NCBI GenBank assembly: GCA_034509425.1
Contig: JAVTVJ010000777.1
Coordinates: forward strand, 186,001 to 250,000
Direction of reading: 5' to 3'
Length of the DNA: 64,000 nt
Source: Eopsaltria australis
Lineage: Eukaryota; Chordata; Aves; Passeriformes; Petroicidae
The notes below the pieces were generated by a model. It did no database searches, was not told where the DNA came from, and saw only the letters and a program-made list of their open reading frames with translations. Positions 35,870 to 46,871 of this stretch are shown here, piece after piece; the first letter of the stretch is position 1; each line of letters opens with the position of its first letter. Position numbers and translations under genes: made by a program.

Positions 35870-37569
35870 CTTTCTCCTGCATTTGGGACAGCACTGAAAT
35901 CAAAATTTGCTCTAGGAAACAAGATAAATGCAGTTATCTGCTTGCTGTTTACAAGAGTATTATCACTGTCTTCTAGCAGCATCTGCTTGTTTATTTTTTA
36001 AAAATGCCAACAATGTAGCAGGACTCTACTTGCCATAAATTCCATCTGCTGTACATATTTTGAGTGTTGTCATTTCACATAGATATTTGTCAGCATGATA
36101 ATTAAACTGATGCATTGACACACAGGACAGTAGTTTAACTCTTCTTAATCAGTTTGAGACTATAGAATATTTTCTTTATTATTATGCCTATGTGTTCTTT
36201 CTTCTGAGGTCCTTTTTCTAGTAATTGTTATTGTTTTATGTGATAGATGCATTTGAAATATGTGTATATTTTAAGTGGAATGACTACAGAGCTATTTAAA
36301 ATTAAGCGATTTATCTCCTTAACCCTCAGACTAAAAAGATCATTGCCCTCTTATATCTGAGCAATGAGCTACATTCTTAAAATATGAAGGGAGTGAAAAA
36401 TAAGGATGTCTCTGGATACACTAGTTGCAATAAAACATCTTACCTATCCTGGATCTTTTCTTCCCATTTGAATTTTGTTAGGAAATTAGTGAGAGAAATT
36501 CTTCGGCGTTTGTAATAGCAGGAAGCTGTCCTGCAAGTACCAACCTGCCTGAAATGACAACATTTTGTTGCAGAAATGCTGTTGGTCTGAGATTATTTCC
36601 TCTGCCCATTTACCTTTGCCGCAGATAGATACTTACAATTTTCCTCAAACACTTGAGAGACTTATGTCCCAAGTACCATTTTAGTAGTCATGCAGATACC
36701 AAAATCCCAGTAGTTGCTTTGATGCCTAAATTCCATTAGCATTCGGGCACCCTTTATCCTGCCAATAAAATTGCTTACAAAATTAAGAATACAGTACTTA
36801 AGATATCATACTTTATTCCTGACCCACACACTTCACTGATCACCGACAAAAAACAGAAATAGCAGTGAGAATATCCTTTCTTAACAAAGTTGGCACATTA
36901 AATCTCTCATGATGGTACTATCTACTGTTGAAACACAAAAATATTTTCTTGAAGCAGAGCAAAAAGTTGGAAGCCAAACAGTATTTTCCAAAAACGAAAA
37001 TGAAACAAAAAAACTCAAACAAATAAAAAAAACCTCAAATCCAAAAAACCCCCAAAACATACAAAATAAAACAAACACCCCTCCCAAAACAAAACAGAAA
37101 CAAAAAAAACAAGCTAACAGGAGTAATTGGTCCCTTGGATGAACCATTAGGCTGGTCTCTGTCATTTTCTTTGCTCTTTCATATAACACAGAGAAAAACA
37201 GATGCAAAAATTGTAGCTTGCTGTTTATCTGGTCCTTTAAGAATTTAGAGCCATCTTTTATCCGTTTTTCTCAGGGCAAACTGTATTATCATTACTGCTT
37301 CTGTTTTTCCCGTAGAACAGAGTAGCTGTCAGATTCCAGCAGTCATATACAGGCCTGTATTAAAATACAGCAGGGAGTGTTTTTTGCCCCAAATGCTGAC
37401 TCCTGTCCAATGCCAATGTCTACATCCCTTCTCTGTCTGCAGCTTGCAGCTTGAGAGTCACTTAACTGAAAGGTGGAAATAATGCATCAAAAGTATTTTG
37501 GGGGAAAGCAACAAAATTCACCCTTTTGCTAAGCAGGGGAGGAAGCATTGAAAAATTATTGCAGCTGCA

Positions 37570-37570
<1 letters not shown>

Positions 37571-37605
<35 letters not shown>
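37571..37605. repeat. Poly(A) run, 35 bases
   Basis: Uninterrupted A35 after gcagctgcac and before gccataagcc. No recognisable retrotransposon lies upstream, so its origin as a 3' tail cannot be shown. It sits about 200 bases before the next exon. Confidence 0.95.
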
Positions 37606-37606
<1 letters not shown>

Positions 37607-37801
37607 CCATAAGCCTGATCTGGAGAGGGAGAAAGAGCAGGAAGAATGGAGAGAGCAGATGACTAATGAGATAATGAGCCTCCCCCAAACCTGCCCACCA
37701 GCCCGTTCAGAACTGTATCATGTCCCTCCCCAAAGGCAGCCTCCTGCTTGTATGAAACTGAATGTATTTTAGAGAGAATAACACTATGTTTGTTGTCGCA
37801 G

Positions 37802-37864
37802 GGGGTGCCAGGCACAGATGGAAAACCAGGCTTTCCTGGCATTGCTGGGCATCCTGGAGAAGTG
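37802..37864 (+). CDS. COL15A1: COL15A1 exon, collagenous
   Basis: 21 codons, seven triplets: GVPGTDGKPGFPGIAGHPGE then V. Acceptor ttgtcgcag, donor gtgagt, phase 0/0. Confidence 0.93.
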
Positions 37865-38767
37865 GTGAGTAGGGTTATCATAATCTGTGATCACTAAACA
37901 CACACTGGCTCCCAAACCTAGCTCAGGATCAGTAGGAGTCCTACCAGCACTTGCTAGCAGAGCATGAAGAGCTGGGGCTGTGTTTGTCCTGCTTAATCTG
38001 GAGCTGTTACCTCAGAAAAAAAACACAGGAGCAGAGTGTCTCTTGCCCATAGCTCCCTCATCAGTCAGAAGAGATAGAGGCGTCTCCAGAGGCTAGTTCT
38101 GATTCCTCAATGTTCCTTCTGCTTTTAATTATTCAGAAATCAGCTCTGCCTTTAATTAGAGGAAAGCCAGCAGCCTCATAGGTGATTTTAATGTATTTCT
38201 CATGCTTAAGACCCTCGAGGATTACAGTGTGCTTTGCTTGGGAAGTCCCACAGCTCGTCCCCTGGCGCCTTCCTCTCACTTGTGCCAGACAAACTGTCTG
38301 CACTTCCAGCACAGGGAGTTCTACAGGGACTGATCAAGCTTAGAAATAACCTGCCTGGAAGACAACAGTTTAGCTCCCCTGTCTTCTCCTATCTGGTCCC
38401 CTGGGAAATCCCAAGGAGCAATTGATGTGGTTGGTGCCAGAAAAGGACAGCACAGCCAGGGATGGCTGATTTCAATGCAGTGAAAGAAAGGTTCAGTGAA
38501 TTAATTCTCAGCTAATGAAATGTTTTCTGCCCACTTGCTTCTAGTCATCTGTGAACTCTGTCAAAAGTTGCCAGAAATACTTTTAAACATCAAATCCTCA
38601 GAAGATCTGAGTTTAAACCAGTTGGCCCCATGTGTGTTTTGAGAGAGCTGGGGATTGATCATTCTGTACATGTAATTCACTGTTGTGCTTTTTGTGAAGC
38701 AAGGGAAAGCACATTTCATAATTTCCCCTTTTAAATCACTTATGCTCATTTTTTTTAACACCTGCAG
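37865..38767 (+). other. Intron
   Basis: 903-base intron, nothing recognised. Acceptor has a T tract (38750-38756) and cacctgcag. Confidence 0.82.
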
Positions 38768-38803
38768 GGTCCAAAAGGAGAGAAGGGTGACCCAGGACCA
38801 CAG
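38768..38803 (+). CDS. COL15A1: COL15A1 exon, collagenous
   Basis: 12 codons, four triplets: GPKGEKGDPGPQ. Matches the human LKGEKGDRGPK region. Donor gtgaga, phase 0/0. Followed by a 90-base intron (38804-38893). Confidence 0.95.
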
Positions 38804-38893
38804 GTGAGATTGTGTGGTTTTCATTCTTTTCGAAAAACCTATGTGAAATATAGTGCTTAGTATATATGGGTTTTCCACATGTTTTTGAAATAG

Positions 38894-38977
38894 GGTGAAC
38901 CAGGACAGGATGGGAACAGTATTGTGGGACCACCTGGACCACCAGGACCACCAGGACCAGTCATAGCAATACCTGAG
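38894..38977 (+). CDS. COL15A1: COL15A1 exon, collagenous then interruption
   Basis: 28 codons, phase 0/0, acceptor tgaaatag and donor gtaagt. [20 protein letters not shown] then GPVIAIPE. Human has GMDGASIVGPPGPRGPPG followed by HIKVLS. The SIVGPPGP core and the hydrophobic exit are shared. Confidence 0.95.
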
Positions 38978-41900
38978 GTAAGTGTGTATGCCAAGCACTG
39001 AGGTCTGTAACTCCCCTTTCAGAGAAGAGGGCACAAGTGGTTAACACACTGGCAATTCTGCTGCTTGTATTCTGGTCATAAGTCTACTCCCCAAAACAAA
39101 AGGATCTCAATATGTCTCTGTATCAAATGAATTTGTTTTGAAAATATTAGATTGGAAGAAAGTGGATAAAGAACTTACCTATAAGAATTATGAGGTCATG
39201 TGGAGCACCTTGCACAAGCCCTTTAGGTGATTCTGCAGGAGTTGTGAACATCAAATAAAAATCAACAGAGAAATACAAAACTGGAGATATTTAACAAAGG
39301 AAAGCACCTGAGGCACAGCAGTATGTGGAGTTGTCCACTATACAAACCAGAGCACTGACTCTGTTGTGGAAGCAACAAAGGGTAAAATAGTAGAAGCTCA
39401 TAAAATTCTCCAGTATGCTTTAGATGCAGGTATATTTTCAGTTAGATTTGCTGTGTGTACATCAGCCTTTGCAAGGACTATTAGCAGTAATGAAGGCTGG
39501 AGATTAGGATGAATCCCACTTGGAGCTGACAACAAAAATCCTAGTAGCTGGCTTGGTACGACATTAAGATCTGGAGGAACTATGAGTAGCTGCAGGAAAC
39601 TTCACGTCTGAGAGGTGGAGGTGCCTGAAACAGCCAGACTTGTCCATAGGAATGCATTCAAGGGCAATAAGAAATGTTTTGTAATTGCAAGAAGAGAAAA
39701 TGCCCAGCTGAGAAATCTGTGTTAGGGAGAGCTTGGCACCATCATTATCATAAAGCTGAACTACACATAATCTTTTTTGACTGAAACAGCTAGGTTTTCA
39801 CTTAGGCTTCTGCTGCAGTTAGCAAATATAGCATTAATTGGCATCCCACAGGCCACATCACCCATCCTAACAGAAGTGTTATTTTGTTTACTGAATTTAC
39901 TGGGAATCCATGCAGAATACTAGGATCTTGGATCCTGAGTCTTCGATGAGCAGAATTACAGATTCACAGAAATGTTGGCTGTGTGAAGATCTTGTTTGAA
40001 GTCCTGCTCGTAGTGGGACTGTCAGCAGCTCTACACTTTATCACAGTTCTGTTGGAGTTTCTGGGGAACTGCTCAATAGCTGTGATCAAAATGTTGATGT
40101 AAAATTTATGTTCTTTCTCACAGCCCTGCCACAGTGCCACTGTGGGACCTTAACTCTTAGCAGTGACAAAACAGCTCTGTTTGCAGTAAAAATGAACCTC
40201 AGTGTGTTGCTCCATAGCTCATTAATACTTGAAAAAAACACTGTGAGCACCTCAGAGGGAGGACAGGACATATAAAGAACATAAAAAGATTATTGAAGAT
40301 GACATAAACTAATGACATTTGTTTGCTGGAGGCTGCATGGCTCCTTACCTGCACTAGTCACAGTCCACACATCTTTCTAACATGTAGCTATGTCTGAAGA
40401 AACCTAAAGTGCATCCTCTGAATCCTCCAGATTCCCTGGATGAACTACTTTTATCATGTATTACAGGAATGTATAGGGCCCGGTAAAAGCTGTATTACAT
40501 TAGGTATATTACAAATCCATACAGAAACCCATTTCCTTCTCTACGTACTCTCAAGTTTTAGAAGTAAGCTCTCTTAAAAAATTGAGAGCATTTATGGCTT
40601 TTTATACATTAGTGTAGGTGTTCTGGGGAGGTACAGCAAGAGCCATCAAATCCTCTGTATTGTTAATCAGAAGATTTCTCTGAGGACTTGGTGTACTGGA
40701 TTTTGGTACAATTAATTAAACATCTGTGGAAGTACACGTCACTATGTATGACATTGAATTCTTCCTATCTCACAAATGTTTGTGTAAGAACAGGACATTT
40801 GCAATAAGTTTGCTGAGATAGACATTTAATTATCTAAGTGCATTTTGTTGACTCAGTCTCTCATCTTTCACAGTAAGCTTCAAATATGGAAAAGAACTAT
40901 TGCAAGCAGACCTATCAATTGCAGTTGGAATTGCAGAACTAAAATAAATAACACTGCCAGCTGTTGTAATGTGGATATTGGCTTGGTGTGGGTAGAGCAG
41001 TGGAGATCAGTGATCTGACTGAACCACAGGGCACTTAGAGAGATTACTCTCCAGGTCAGGGTCATTTAGTTCATCCATTTAACCATTGTGTAGCCAAGAA
41101 CAATACTTCTTGGGCTATAGAAGTCCAATGGACTGATCCATCAGAGTTGGAAGAAAGTTTCCTTAAGAAGGGCTGTGTGGCTACAACTAAACAGACTGCA
41201 TGCTGCTTGATGAAAATAAAAGCAAATGAAGAGTTAGTGCAGTTTCAGCACTGCTGAAATATTTAGAACTGACATGGACAGCTGTGGCTCAGGGCCAGAC
41301 CTCATCAGTATCTGGCCAATAGCACATTGATTGAGCTGCACTGAAAAGTGAACCTTGGTCTCCTCATTTCACCTGGTCCCTATGTGAATGGAGGGGATTT
41401 GGTTCCTTCAAGAACCAGTTCTCATACCATGAAAATACATGTTGGGATAAAACTGAGGTCTGCAGTGGAACCTATCCATTTCCAGGCTTCTGCAGTTCCC
41501 ACCAAAACTGTGGGTCTCAGAGGCTTCCTGCCCTTGCTGCCTCCTCTGTTGCTTCCTGTGATTGATCAGGAAATCTTCTCTGACCTATCCTGTTTAAAAA
41601 AAACAGAGTGCCTCTGTTTGCTGCTGTTTGTTATTCCGAAACACTAAAATCAATATTTCTCATCCTATATTGGCTATTTCACTCTTTGGGAGCACAGTTG
41701 CTGATACCCAGTGCATTTTCATGAATGGAATCATGATAACCAGAAAACAGTACTATTTGTTGTATGATTTTATCAAACAAATTTAGTTGGGTATAGTACA
41801 GAAGTAATTTTGAATAGAGAAATGTTATCGTATTTAAATCTCAAACTTTTAAACCTTTATCTTCAGCTGCCACTATTCACCCATAGTTTAGGTACAAGAA

Positions 41901-42134
41901 ATAATAGTCACAAAGAAAGGTTAATGTTTAGGGTGTAAAGCAAATATCAAAAGATTTTGTTCACTCTGTTCTTACTGTAATTCTAATGAGGCCATATTTA
42001 TGCCTTTTGGATGCAAAGCTGAAGCTTTATTTAGAAACCAAACCCGGCAATCATTCTAAAAGAAAATATAGAAAACAATGTTATCCTTACTATTGTAGTC
42101 AGCGCTTTCTGAACTAATTCAATGTGTTGGAGGG

Positions 42135-42801
42135 TTACATTGCTGGGTTGTTGGTATTAAAGCTGTTTGTACACCCAAACCCAAATATAGTTGATAATAC
42201 ACCTGGAGGAGGTTCTGAAGAGTGCAATCTTTTTCCTCTAATCATCACTTTTCTACCTTTTGTTTTCAAATTTTCTTCAGCATTATGTACAGTTTTCTGA
42301 CTTTCAATCACAATTTCAATTTGCAGATCAACTGTATGTACAAAATATACAATGTGCCTGATCCCAAACTCAGCAAAACTTTTGGGATTCTTTTCAATGA
42401 CTTCAATATAGTTTGGACTGAGCCCAAAAGCAATGAATACTGAGTGATTCCACAATGAAAAGACCGTGTAAACCCAGGGCTCCTGAATTTCTGCCACCAG
42501 ATAAAGCAGAACAATTGCAGCAGCAGGACTCTTTTATTACTGTCATTAAGGTAGCAGCCCATGTACTGCTCCTTTTGTGAGCCATGTAGGACTGGAAACA
42601 GAGTAGGACCGAGGACATCATACTACCCCTGAAGAGTGCAGCAGAGCTTGTGCAGCAGAGTTCATTCAGCCTGGGAGATGGAGTCTGCTTGTAGGATCCA
42701 AACTCTATTTTCGCTTGATGATTTTTCCAGTGTTTTTTGTAGAACATGAGGACAAGGAGCAGAAAGAAGCACTCAGTAGAAGCAGCAAGGTTTAGCTCCA
42801 T
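42135..42801 (-). other. Unrecognised overlapping minus-strand open frames
   Basis: Two overlapping frames are open: 42403-42801 (132 codons, Met start) and 42135-42497 (120 codons, ending in a stop). The second has a peptide of fairly protein-like composition (GLSPNYIEVIEKNPKSFAEF, and near its end GVLSTIFGFGCTNS). I recognise neither. A switch between the frames could mean an old frameshifted retrocopy or transposon piece, but chance is possible. No promoter, splice or poly(A) evidence seen. Confidence 0.25.
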
Positions 42802-42865
42802 GAATTATTCAACATGACCTCAAAGTACAGGAAGTTGACTATACACTGCCATGCTCAGGTGACAT

Positions 42866-42940
42866 TAGGATAGGATGGATAGGATAGGATAGGATAGGAT
42901 AGGATAGGATAGGATAGGATAGGATAGGATAGGATAGGAT
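42866..42940. repeat. Microsatellite (GGATA)n
   Basis: About 15 copies of ggata over 75 bases, nearly perfect apart from a tggat slip near its start. Confidence 0.97.
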
Positions 42941-42962
42941 GGGATGTGTGATCTGGATTAAA

Positions 42963-43070
42963 AAACATAGTATTCAGAGACTCATAAGAATATTGGGTGT
43001 GATCTCTGGAGGCCATATGGTCAGACCTCCTATTCAAAGCAGGGTAGTTTCAAACTCAGTTTCTGGATAC
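42963..43070 (-). mobile_element. CR1-like 3' end, diverged
   Basis: Reversed CR1 terminus: catagtattcagagactcat, then gtgatctctggaggccatat, ggtcagacctcctattc, aaagcaggg. It directly follows the GGATA microsatellite, and CR1 3' ends commonly border such simple repeats. 5' part not traceable. Confidence 0.55.
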
Positions 43071-43589
43071 TGTATACATAACAAATGTTGGATAATACTG
43101 AGATCGGGTAGTGTTGATCTGCACATGGTTGCAGGCAGAAAAAGAGGCATTCAGATCCCACAAAACCTCAGTGACAATGTGTTTGTTCATGTGCTAAGTA
43201 AATCCCTGTCACCTGAAGGCATACCCTGTCCTGGCCTTGTGAAATTCAGATTTTCATTGCGTTGGATGGGAATATGCTGCTTCACACAGAGCCTTATATT
43301 GAAATGGATGGCATGACTTGCCTGCTAAACAAACGGACAAATTCAAGCTTCCAAGGAGATTCAGGACATACTTCTGAATCCAAAACAAGGCTAAACTGTC
43401 AAATGGGACCACTGGTATGAAAGAAATTAAACTAATAACAAAAACAGAGTAAGGATATCTTTTCACCTAAAACATTTATGTGGAGCAAGCACTTACATAC
43501 TGTCCATCTTGAATTGTTCTGTAAGACCATGTGATACAATATTGGGAACACCTATTTAAACCAGAAAGTTAGCTATCTTAAACCAAAAT

Positions 43590-44318
43590 GAAAGCCTAAT
43601 CATGACATCGGGACAAAAATCTGATGGGGAGTTGCCAACACGGATTTACTAATGGCAGTTTGTTCCTGATCAAAATCATTACTTCCCTATGGACAAGGGA
43701 TGGGCACTGAATTTGCAGGCCCTGACTTTAGCAGGCCTTCTGATGCAGTCTCCCATAGCCTTGCTATCATCAAACCGATGACCTATGAAGTAGATAAAAG
43801 AATGATAAAATAGGTGTAAAATTAGCTCAGCTGGTAGGCTCAGGGAGTTGTGATTGGCATTCACAAGACTGCTTCTGGGGTACTGTATCCTGCTGTGAGA
43901 TCTCCAGGACAAGAAAGACATTGACATAATGGAGCAAGCCCAGAGCACTGAGAGAACTGGCTCCGATCAGCCTGGTGAAAAGTGGGCCAAGGAGAGACTT
44001 TGTTTCCACAACTACCTCATCAGAGGACACAGAGAACATGGAAGCAGCCTCTTCTTGCAGGTGTATGGAAATATTATAAGATGCAACAGACCCAAGTTGG
44101 AAAAAAGAAAATTCCAATTAAATATAAGTAAAACCTTTCTTCCCTGACGATGATCAAGTACTGTAACTGATTGCCCAAAACAATTGTGGCATCTTAGGGC
44201 TGTTCAAGAATTAACTGGACGAGTGCCTAAGTGACCTGATCCATTCAGACCTGCATTGAGGAGTGTTGGACCAGAGCTCCAAAGGTTTCCGTCCACCTTC
44301 ATTATTATGATTCTGTAA
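43590..44318 (+). mobile_element. CR1-type LINE fragment, old
   Basis: Diverged ORF2 pieces in order: the reverse-transcriptase entry (ccctgactttagcaggcctt, ctgatgcagtctcccatagc, comparable to DFSKAFDTVSH), then the C-terminal block (gagagactttgtttccaca, aactacctcatcagagg, attaaatataagtaaaacc). The 3' end is cagagctccaaaggtttccg then attatgattctgtaag. Frames broken. Confidence 0.68.
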
Positions 44319-44968
44319 GCAAGTTATGCAGAAATGCCTGGGCTCATGGGAAGCTCACCAATTCCAGGATAGGAAGCAGTGTAACAGCAGTGCAATTGCA
44401 TTGCGCTGTTCAAGCACCTTGGGACCCAGAGCTGGGTAGTGCAGGGGCTGCTTCACATCATAATTTGGGGTTCCAAGCTAGTTTCAGACACAGCAGCATG
44501 ATCAGTGCTGACTTAAGAGTCGCAGCATGGCACTGCATGGCGTGATGCAGACATGTCCAGAATATAATTAAAACTTCAACTCTGCAACAGAGGATGAGTG
44601 TGCCCAGACTGATTCACCATCTTAGAATGCCAGTGACATGCTGGAGCATAAAACCTCCATTTCATCTTTATCTTGCTGAGGAGAAATTACTTCAGGCTGC
44701 AAAATTCGGTGTCATAGCTTTCAAATTAAAATTTGAGTCAGTTAATTAAATTTCTGAAAGCATTCTGAGATCTTTACAGAAGAAATGTAAAAGAAATTTT
44801 AGGTTTTGTTATTTCAGATGTATAATGAAAATTAGGAGTAGACAGCCTTTTCTGTGGCCTTATTTATGTTTTTCATAGTTATAAAGAGGTAACTTTTCAT
44901 TTCTAAAAATGTGTGTGTGTCTTAGGTAAACCATTTGAAATAACCTGTTTCTTAACCCTTTTTTTTAG

Positions 44969-45034
44969 TTACTTCTTAATGACACAGATGGATTCTTTAA
45001 TTTTACTGAAATTAAACGACTGCTTGGGCCTCCA
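44969..45034 (+). CDS. COL15A1: COL15A1 exon: non-collagenous interruption
   Basis: 22 codons, phase 0/0, donor gtgagt. LLLNDTDGFFNFTEIKRLLG then PP. Human has SLINITHGFMNFSDIPELVG then PP at the same position. Two N-glycosylation sequons (NDT, NFT) fall at sites where human also has them (NIT, NFS). The exon ends within a GPP triplet followed by GPD in the next. Confidence 0.95.
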
Positions 45035-46835
45035 GTGAGTATATGCTACTTTATTAAATCTTCAGATTTGCTCTATCTTCAAAGTCTCCTTTTGAGGATC
45101 AACTAGCCATGAGTTTCCTATACTTTAAACTTGTGTTTCTGCTAACTTCAGCACCAAACCATGGGGAAATACTTTCAGGCAGAACTGAGTTCTGTGTGAA
45201 CAAACTACTTTTACACATTCGCATGAAATAAAGAAATTGGTTTATCTCTGATTCTGAACTATATGCTCAGAATTATAGGAATTAGAATTGTTGCAAAAAT
45301 AGAGACCAACATTTACATTTCTTCCATTTTTTTATTTCTTGTTTTTCAAGTCAAAAAGCATTGAGATAAAAAGTATTTTGCTCAGTTCTGCTTGAGGCTG
45401 CAACTAGAAATGCTAGACTCCTGTGTATGAGTTTAGTCTTACACAAGTTATAGCTGTGAATGAAAAACTACAAATTTCAGGAGAGAACAACAGATGTGAA
45501 ATTCAGGTTCTCTTCTAGCTGCAAAATAGTTTAGTCAAATACTTGAAATCCTGAATGCTTCTTGGGAGTGATTTCAAGTGCCTAGAACTGGATCCACAGA
45601 GAAATCTACCTTTTCCAAGCTGTGGAGTCTATTCAAACTTGTCTGAAACCATTCAATGTGTTGCACTTTGCAAAATCTTAACCTCTGCAAATTAAGCAAC
45701 TTAGTTTACAGCTGGATTCATTTGTGGATTCTTGTTTGTGTATTTCATTGTATATGTTTTCCTGTTGGTGAGCACAGTGACCTCCCGCACATTCAATCCC
45801 TGATAAAACAAGGAAAGTCAGAATGTTCATAGCCAGTGGCAGAATTTCATTCTACATAGCTTAAGTTTGCAAAAACTTTGTATCTTATTATTACAACTGT
45901 TCCAAAACAAATATTTACTGAATCTGTCATTGAACTGGGAAGAAGGGCATTAGCTCCAACAACAGCTTGTAACCTTTTTCTGTTAGCCTAGCAGGGCTCT
46001 TTCCCACTTGTTACACGATCAGACAACTTCATGTTATTGTGGCTGCATCCAGCCATGCTTATGGTAAAACAGTTTTCATAGAAGAGTATTTTCATGTATC
46101 TCCCAAAGACGTGTATCTCCTAATCCCTGGACATAATAGGATGCCAGGATAGTATTGGTCCCCTCGAGTGAGCTCTGCCACAGGTCCTTACCTTTCTTTT
46201 ATGATAGATGTTACAGTGACACTCCCACAAAAAAGAGACAGGTCCTGTAGCTTGAAATGCAGTTGCAGTGAGAAAACTTTGAACATCAGTCTCAAAACTC
46301 TAACACTAGGCAGGGAAGAGGTGCAGTCTCATAGTGGGTGGGGAAATAGACATCTTGCTGATCTCAACCAGAATTAAAGTGTCTCTCTGCAGTTACCACA
46401 GCAGGGTGGTAAATGTGCCCAATACAAATCCCAATCTGTGATTCTGTTCACAGCCTATTACACATTCTGTTTTCTATCCAAAGACATCCAGGACCAAAAT
46501 GGGAAAGGTGGGTGGCTACTGTGGTCTCTGTGCCAGCATCTGGAAAAGATTCAAAGGAGGCTGAATAATGGTTGCATGCCTTTCATATGTAGAAAATGTA
46601 ATCCTTTTTCAGTCTTCCCTGAATCTCTGTCTCCTCAGTTCTTGAAAGTAAATGCTAGATTAGAAGCATAGGGCATTGTGGAGGTTCACACCTTTACCGT
46701 CAACTGAATGAAGTTCTTAATTCAGTTGCAGATGGGTTGATATTCACAAATCACACAGTACATGAAAAATTCACACTCAGTTTTGCAATTCTGTAATACG
46801 TGTTTGTAAGGGTGTGAGTTTTTTTAATTTTGCAG
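45035..46835 (+). other. Intron
   Basis: 1.8 kb intron; nothing recognised. Confidence 0.78.
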
Positions 46836-46871
46836 GGACCAGATGGCAAGCCAGGTCTACCAGGATTTCCT
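46836..46871 (+). CDS. COL15A1: COL15A1 exon, collagenous
   Basis: 12 codons: GPDGKPGLPGFP. Human is GPDGLPGLPGFP, one change in twelve. Acceptor attttgcag, donor gtaagt, phase 0/0. Confidence 0.97.

Larger units (their letters stand above)
35276..37801 (+). other. Intron with simple repeats
   Basis: 2.5 kb intron. Contains the AAAAT microsatellite (35797-35869), an A-rich stretch (36990-37120) and a 35-base A run (37571-37605). No gene or transposon recognised. Confidence 0.78.
38978..44968 (+). other. Largest complete intron (6.0 kb)
   Basis: Holds the GGATA microsatellite (42866-42940), two CR1-like pieces (42963-43070 and 43590-44318) and unrecognised minus-strand reading frames at 42135-42801. 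The first 3 kb show nothing recognisable. Acceptor ttttttttag. Confidence 0.78.

Noticed and set aside
38561..39034. 157-codon minus-strand open frame
   Set aside because: Antisense of two collagen exons, where Gly/Pro codons rarely give stops in reverse; includes a Trp/Ser-rich reverse image of GPP triplets.
39955..40060. Possible reversed CR1 end (gattcacagaaatgttggc)
   Set aside because: Similarity limited to the first 20 or so bases; the rest does not follow the CR1 pattern, so I did not annotate it.
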